From: Roseburia sp. 499
Lineage (GTDB): Bacteria > Bacillota > Clostridia > Lachnospirales > Lachnospiraceae
Reading direction: 5' to 3'
DNA length: 64,000 bases
Assembly: GCF_001940225.2 (NCBI RefSeq)
Contig: NZ_CP135164.1
Coordinates: forward strand, 1,116,001 to 1,180,000
Under the pieces are notes generated by a model that was not told the origin of the DNA, made no database searches, and saw only the letters and a list, made by a program, of their open reading frames with translations. Shown here one piece after another: positions 60,898 through 64,000 of the stretch. A program made the translations under genes and the position numbers. Positions within the stretch are counted from its first letter, which is position 1. Every line of letters begins with the position of its first letter.

Positions 60898-62334
60898 ATG
60901 AGATATGTCATCATGGATGATGTAAAACCAGGAATGATTCTTGGAAGAGACATATATGATTTTGCAGCAAGGACACTTTTGTCAGAGGGAAAAGAACTCT
61001 CACAAGATTTGATTGAAAGGTTAAAACAGCGGGGATATCCCGGTGTTTATATTGATGATGAATGGTCAAGAGACATTCATGTAGAGGAAATTATATCCAT
61101 GGAGTTGCGGGCGAATGCCGCTACATCATTGCGAGAACTTGACATGGATGCAACTATGGAGGCGTCTAAGAAAATTGTAGAACAGATATTAGAAGCCAAG
61201 GTTATTTCATTAGATTTAATGGATTTAAAGGCATATGATGATTACATTTACCAGCATTCGGTAAATGTAGCAGTATTTTCTACAGTAATTGGAATCGGAG
61301 CCGGTTATAGTATTGATGAATTAAAGGATTTGTGTCTGGCAGCGATATTACACGATTTAGGAAAGATAATGATAGATGAGCGTATTTTAAATAAGCCCGG
61401 GAAGCTCAATGCTATGGAAAATGAGATAGTAAGGCGTCACCCACAGTTGGCTTATGATATGCTTTATGATAGATGGAATATTCCATCAAGAGTAAAGAAT
61501 GGCGTGCTGTGTCATCATGAAAATGAAGATGGAAGTGGTTATCCAAATGGGCTTTCAGGAGATAGGATACAGCCGTTTGCAAAAATTATACATGTGGCAG
61601 ATGTGTATGATGCGCTTTCGTCGAAAAGACCGTATAAGGAAGCATGCTCCTATTCGGAGTCGTTTGAATACCTGATGGGTGGCTGCGGAACGTTATTTAA
61701 TAAAGAAATTGTAGAAATTTTTGCAGAATATGTAGCAATTTATCCAAAGGGAACTCTGGTAGAGCTTTCGAATGGCGAACAAGCTCTTGTTATGAAAAAT
61801 AACAAGGATAATCGTCTAAGACCAAAGGTGAAACTAAAAGATGGTACTGTGTTGGATTTACAGGATATGGATAAAAACAGAAATATTACCATAGTGCGTC
61901 AATGCGGTATGCATGTCATGGTTGCTGATGAGATAAGTCAGAATGAAAAGGGACGTAATCAGAAGCTGTATCATATTTTGGCAGTAGACGATATGGTGTC
62001 AAGCCTTCATCGGATAAAAGAGATTTTGGAAAGCAGATATAAGGTGTCATTGGTAAAGTCAGGACAGCAGGCATTAGAATTTTTGAAAAAGAAAAAGCCT
62101 GATTTAATTTTGATGGATGTAGCAATGCCAAACAAAAGTGGGATTGAGACTGTGAAGGAGATAAAAGAAAGATTTCCGGAACAGATACCTGTTATTTTTG
62201 TATCGGCACTACATGATATACAAACAGTGTTAGAATGTAGGAACATACAAGCAGCAGATTATATTTTGAAACCGTTTGAACCATCCTATTTAAAGGAACG
62301 AATAAGAATTGTATTAGGAGAAGATGATGACTGA
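60898..62334 (+). CDS. HD-GYP phosphodiesterase with C-terminal receiver domain
   Basis: 478 residues. An N-terminal segment (1-110; DVKPGMILGRDIYD), the HD-GYP domain (about 118-290: HSVNVAVFS, HDLGKIMIDERILNKPGKL, CHHENEDGSGYPNGL) and a C-terminal REC domain (360-478: AVDDM, LILMDVAMP Asp ~405, KPFEP). The GYP motif reads GSGYP, so the metal site looks complete; it should hydrolyse c-di-GMP. The reverse order (REC after HD-GYP) is less common than REC first. Overlaps the kinase gene start. Confidence 0.9.
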   Translation: MRYVIMDDVKPGMILGRDIYDFAARTLLSEGKELSQDLIERLKQRGYPGVYIDDEWSRDIHVEEIISMELRANAATSLRELDMDATMEASKKIVEQILEAKVISLDLMDLKAYDDYIYQHSVNVAVFSTVIGIGAGYSIDELKDLCLAAILHDLGKIMIDERILNKPGKLNAMENEIVRRHPQLAYDMLYDRWNIPSRVKNGVLCHHENEDGSGYPNGLSGDRIQPFAKIIHVADVYDALSSKRPYKEACSYSESFEYLMGGCGTLFNKEIVEIFAEYVAIYPKGTLVELSNGEQALVMKNNKDNRLRPKVKLKDGTVLDLQDMDKNRNITIVRQCGMHVMVADEISQNEKGRNQKLYHILAVDDMVSSLHRIKEILESRYKVSLVKSGQQALEFLKKKKPDLILMDVAMPNKSGIETVKEIKERFPEQIPVIFVSALHDIQTVLECRNIQAADYILKPFEPSYLKERIRIVLGEDDD

Positions 62335-64000
62335 TATACTGAATGTACTTCAAATGATAGTAGTATTGATTTGTTTGTATGTTATAGTCGCATTATGTTT
62401 AAAAAAGCAATGTACGGAACGTGGTACATTGCTTTTAATTATGGGTGCAGTATTTTCTTATAATCTTGTAGGAGCTTTAACGGGGACGATGGCGAGAAAT
62501 TACCTGCATGAGATATCTGATATGCTATATATGTTGGCAGAGGTCTATTTCTTTTTAGGAATGTGGAACTTAATTGGATATCTGATAGACCGACCGGTGT
62601 CAAGAAGGGCTATTAGTTTGGCAACGATTTATTTTTCGGTCCTGTTAATGCTACGTTTTACCAATCATTGGCATTTTCTGTTTTATAAGCAAAAATCAAT
62701 GGTAGAACGGGATGGACAAATCTATCTGCAGGCGGAGCCTGGTGGGTGGTCTTATGTTTATATGATAAGTATCATGCTGGGTATTTGGGCAATGTTTTTG
62801 GTATGTCTGTTTGTATGCATAAAGCGCAGAAAAGAAAACGGAAAAAATGAAGCAATCAAATATCGTCTTATGTTGTTGGGGAGTATGTTGCCATGCATGA
62901 ATATTATAGGATATTTATTAGGGAATGGTATTTATTATAGGATTGAGCCTTTTGGACTCTTTGCGGAAAGTATGTTAATGCTGTTAGTGGTTAATAGGTA
63001 TCAGTTCTTGCAGGTGGTAGAGAGTGCAAGGGAACTTGTGATAGAAACTATGGACATAGGACTGATTATTGTGGATTGGGATTATGGATATCTGGATTCC
63101 AATGCATATGCTTCTAAGGTATTTCCGGAATTAGCTCAAATGGGACGGGGAAAGAATATTCAGACGGTAATTTCAAAGGACGATGAAATTTTTCGGAATG
63201 AATCCGTGGGAGAATTAGAAAAGAACAAAAGATATTATGAATGGAAGAAGTCAGAAGTATATCTGGAAAAACGTCAAAGGGGATATGCTATTTGTCTTTA
63301 TGATATTACAGAACAAAAAAGAATGATGGAACGTTTAATCGAGATGAAGCGTCAGGCAGAAGAAGAAAATGAGCAAAAGAGCATATTTCTTGCCAATGCC
63401 AGTCACGAAATTCGTACTCCTATGAATGTGATTCTGGGAATTAGTGAAGTTTATATGCAAAAAACCCAGGAACCAGAACTGAAAAATATGTTGTATATGA
63501 TGCGAAATGCAGGACAGCGCTTAATGGAAACGCTTAATGGAATTCTTGATTTTTCCAAAATAGAGGCAGGAAAAACGGCATTACGAGAAGAAGAGTATTC
63601 TTTGGAAAGAGTGTTGGAGGAATTCTATTTTCTGATGCAGGAAAGAGTAGAGCAACGAAATGTGGAATTTCAGATTAGAATTGGCAAAGGAGTTCCTAAA
63701 TTTTTGATTGGGGACAGCGGAAAAGTACGTTCTGTACTGATGAATCTTTTGAGTAATGCAATTAAATATACCAAAGAGGGAAATATTACATTACAAGTAG
63801 AGGTGAAGGAGAAAGAAACACCATGGATTCTGTTTCAGGTCAGTGATACAGGGATTGGTATAGCCGAACAGGATGCAGAGCGGATATTTGAAAAGTATAC
63901 ACAGGTAGGAGAAGACAGTGAAGCGAATCGACAGGGAACAGGTCTTGGACTTGCCATAACGCAAAGTTTAGTAGAGTTGATGGGAGGTACGATTCAGGTA
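62327..64000 (+). CDS. Hybrid-type sensor histidine kinase (3' end outside window)
   Basis: A frame of 558 codons reaching the last base of the window. AGGAG at 62316-62320 sets the start at 62327 (62324 also in frame). Eight bases overlap with the HD-GYP gene. Seven or so membrane helices (1-225) with a PAS-like segment (about 230-340), HisKA ANASHEIRTPMN (His ~364) and HATPase MNLLSNAIKYTKEG, DTGIGI, GTGLGLAI. A receiver domain may follow beyond the edge. Likely partner of the REC domain in the overlapping HD-GYP gene. Confidence 0.85.
   Translation, partial: MTDILNVLQMIVVLICLYVIVALCLKKQCTERGTLLLIMGAVFSYNLVGALTGTMARNYLHEISDMLYMLAEVYFFLGMWNLIGYLIDRPVSRRAISLATIYFSVLLMLRFTNHWHFLFYKQKSMVERDGQIYLQAEPGGWSYVYMISIMLGIWAMFLVCLFVCIKRRKENGKNEAIKYRLMLLGSMLPCMNIIGYLLGNGIYYRIEPFGLFAESMLMLLVVNRYQFLQVVESARELVIETMDIGLIIVDWDYGYLDSNAYASKVFPELAQMGRGKNIQTVISKDDEIFRNESVGELEKNKRYYEWKKSEVYLEKRQRGYAICLYDITEQKRMMERLIEMKRQAEEENEQKSIFLANASHEIRTPMNVILGISEVYMQKTQEPELKNMLYMMRNAGQRLMETLNGILDFSKIEAGKTALREEEYSLERVLEEFYFLMQERVEQRNVEFQIRIGKGVPKFLIGDSGKVRSVLMNLLSNAIKYTKEGNITLQVEVKEKETPWILFQVSDTGIGIAEQDAERIFEKYTQVGEDSEANRQGTGLGLAITQSLVELMGGTIQV

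Noticed and set aside
1..64000. tRNA, rRNA, tmRNA and phage structural genes
   Set aside because: I looked for TTCGANTC-type T-loops, 16S/23S landmarks and phage modules on both strands and found none.

Overview
This is a low-GC window with strong AGGAGG-type ribosome binding sites, CotF-type spore coat proteins, an Rnf-type protein, T-box and riboswitch leaders, PadR/DUF2812 and LytTR/DUF3021 pairs, and a sortase-anchored surface protein. Together these point to a spore-forming, anaerobic Clostridia chromosome, most likely of the Lachnospiraceae. That placement is inferred from gene content, not from a marker gene. Nearly all genes lie on the + strand. I see no rRNA, tRNA, CRISPR array or phage module.

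Layout. 1-4.8 kb: the tail of an RnfC-like protein, then small regulator modules (TetR + membrane protein, GNAT, PadR + DUF2812, MerR). 4.82-6.63 kb: a complete IS with 11-bp inverted repeats, which separates a MerR-type promoter from whatever it used to drive. 6.6-17.5 kb: CPBP membrane proteases, LytTR/DUF3021, an ABC/FtsX exporter, a beta-lactamase-fold hydrolase, MarR and PadR regulators, and several genes that look internally or 5'-deleted. 17.5-29.2 kb: a cobalamin-riboswitch-led operon. It encodes a FecR/DUF4430 membrane-anchored protein, an ECF transporter (two T proteins, one fused double ATPase, one S protein) and an 1886-residue wall-anchored protein. That protein carries a transcobalamin-like beta domain and an alpha/alpha toroid, and I read the whole as a corrinoid-capture and uptake system. 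29.4-44.98 kb: a TIM-barrel isomerase, an SBP-SBP-GGDEF-EAL protein, a hydrolase/TetR/CPBP/MATE operon, spore coat proteins, a dual-receiver regulator with a hybrid kinase and a cytoplasmic amylase, and two genes with mini-ORF/hairpin leaders. 45.0-47.0 kb: an IS1634-type element flanked by a 44-bp direct repeat that contains a perfect promoter. The right copy of that promoter feeds a fluoride riboswitch and a cation/proton antiporter gene. 48-53 kb: a DMT exporter, a decayed PD-(D/E)XK gene, a tryptophan T-box with trpS, and a LUD-domain gene. 53-64 kb: an ABC exporter, a DUF2156 protein, two G3E (CobW-type) GTPases, an XRE/TPR regulator, a GNAT, an MFS exporter, an HD-GYP/REC protein and a hybrid sensor kinase cut by the window edge.

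How the parts work together. The best-supported multi-gene system is the B12-riboswitch operon. A leader with a visible antiterminator/terminator pair precedes ECF transport genes bracketed by two extracellular proteins with DUF4430 (transcobalamin C-terminal-like) domains. The most unexpected non-coding features are a structured, terminator-ended repeat (two copies identical over 121 bp, plus one diverged copy) that twice sits between a riboswitch terminator and its gene, a 190-bp three-armed palindromic element at 52.7 kb, and a 235-bp long-hairpin element at 37.8 kb.
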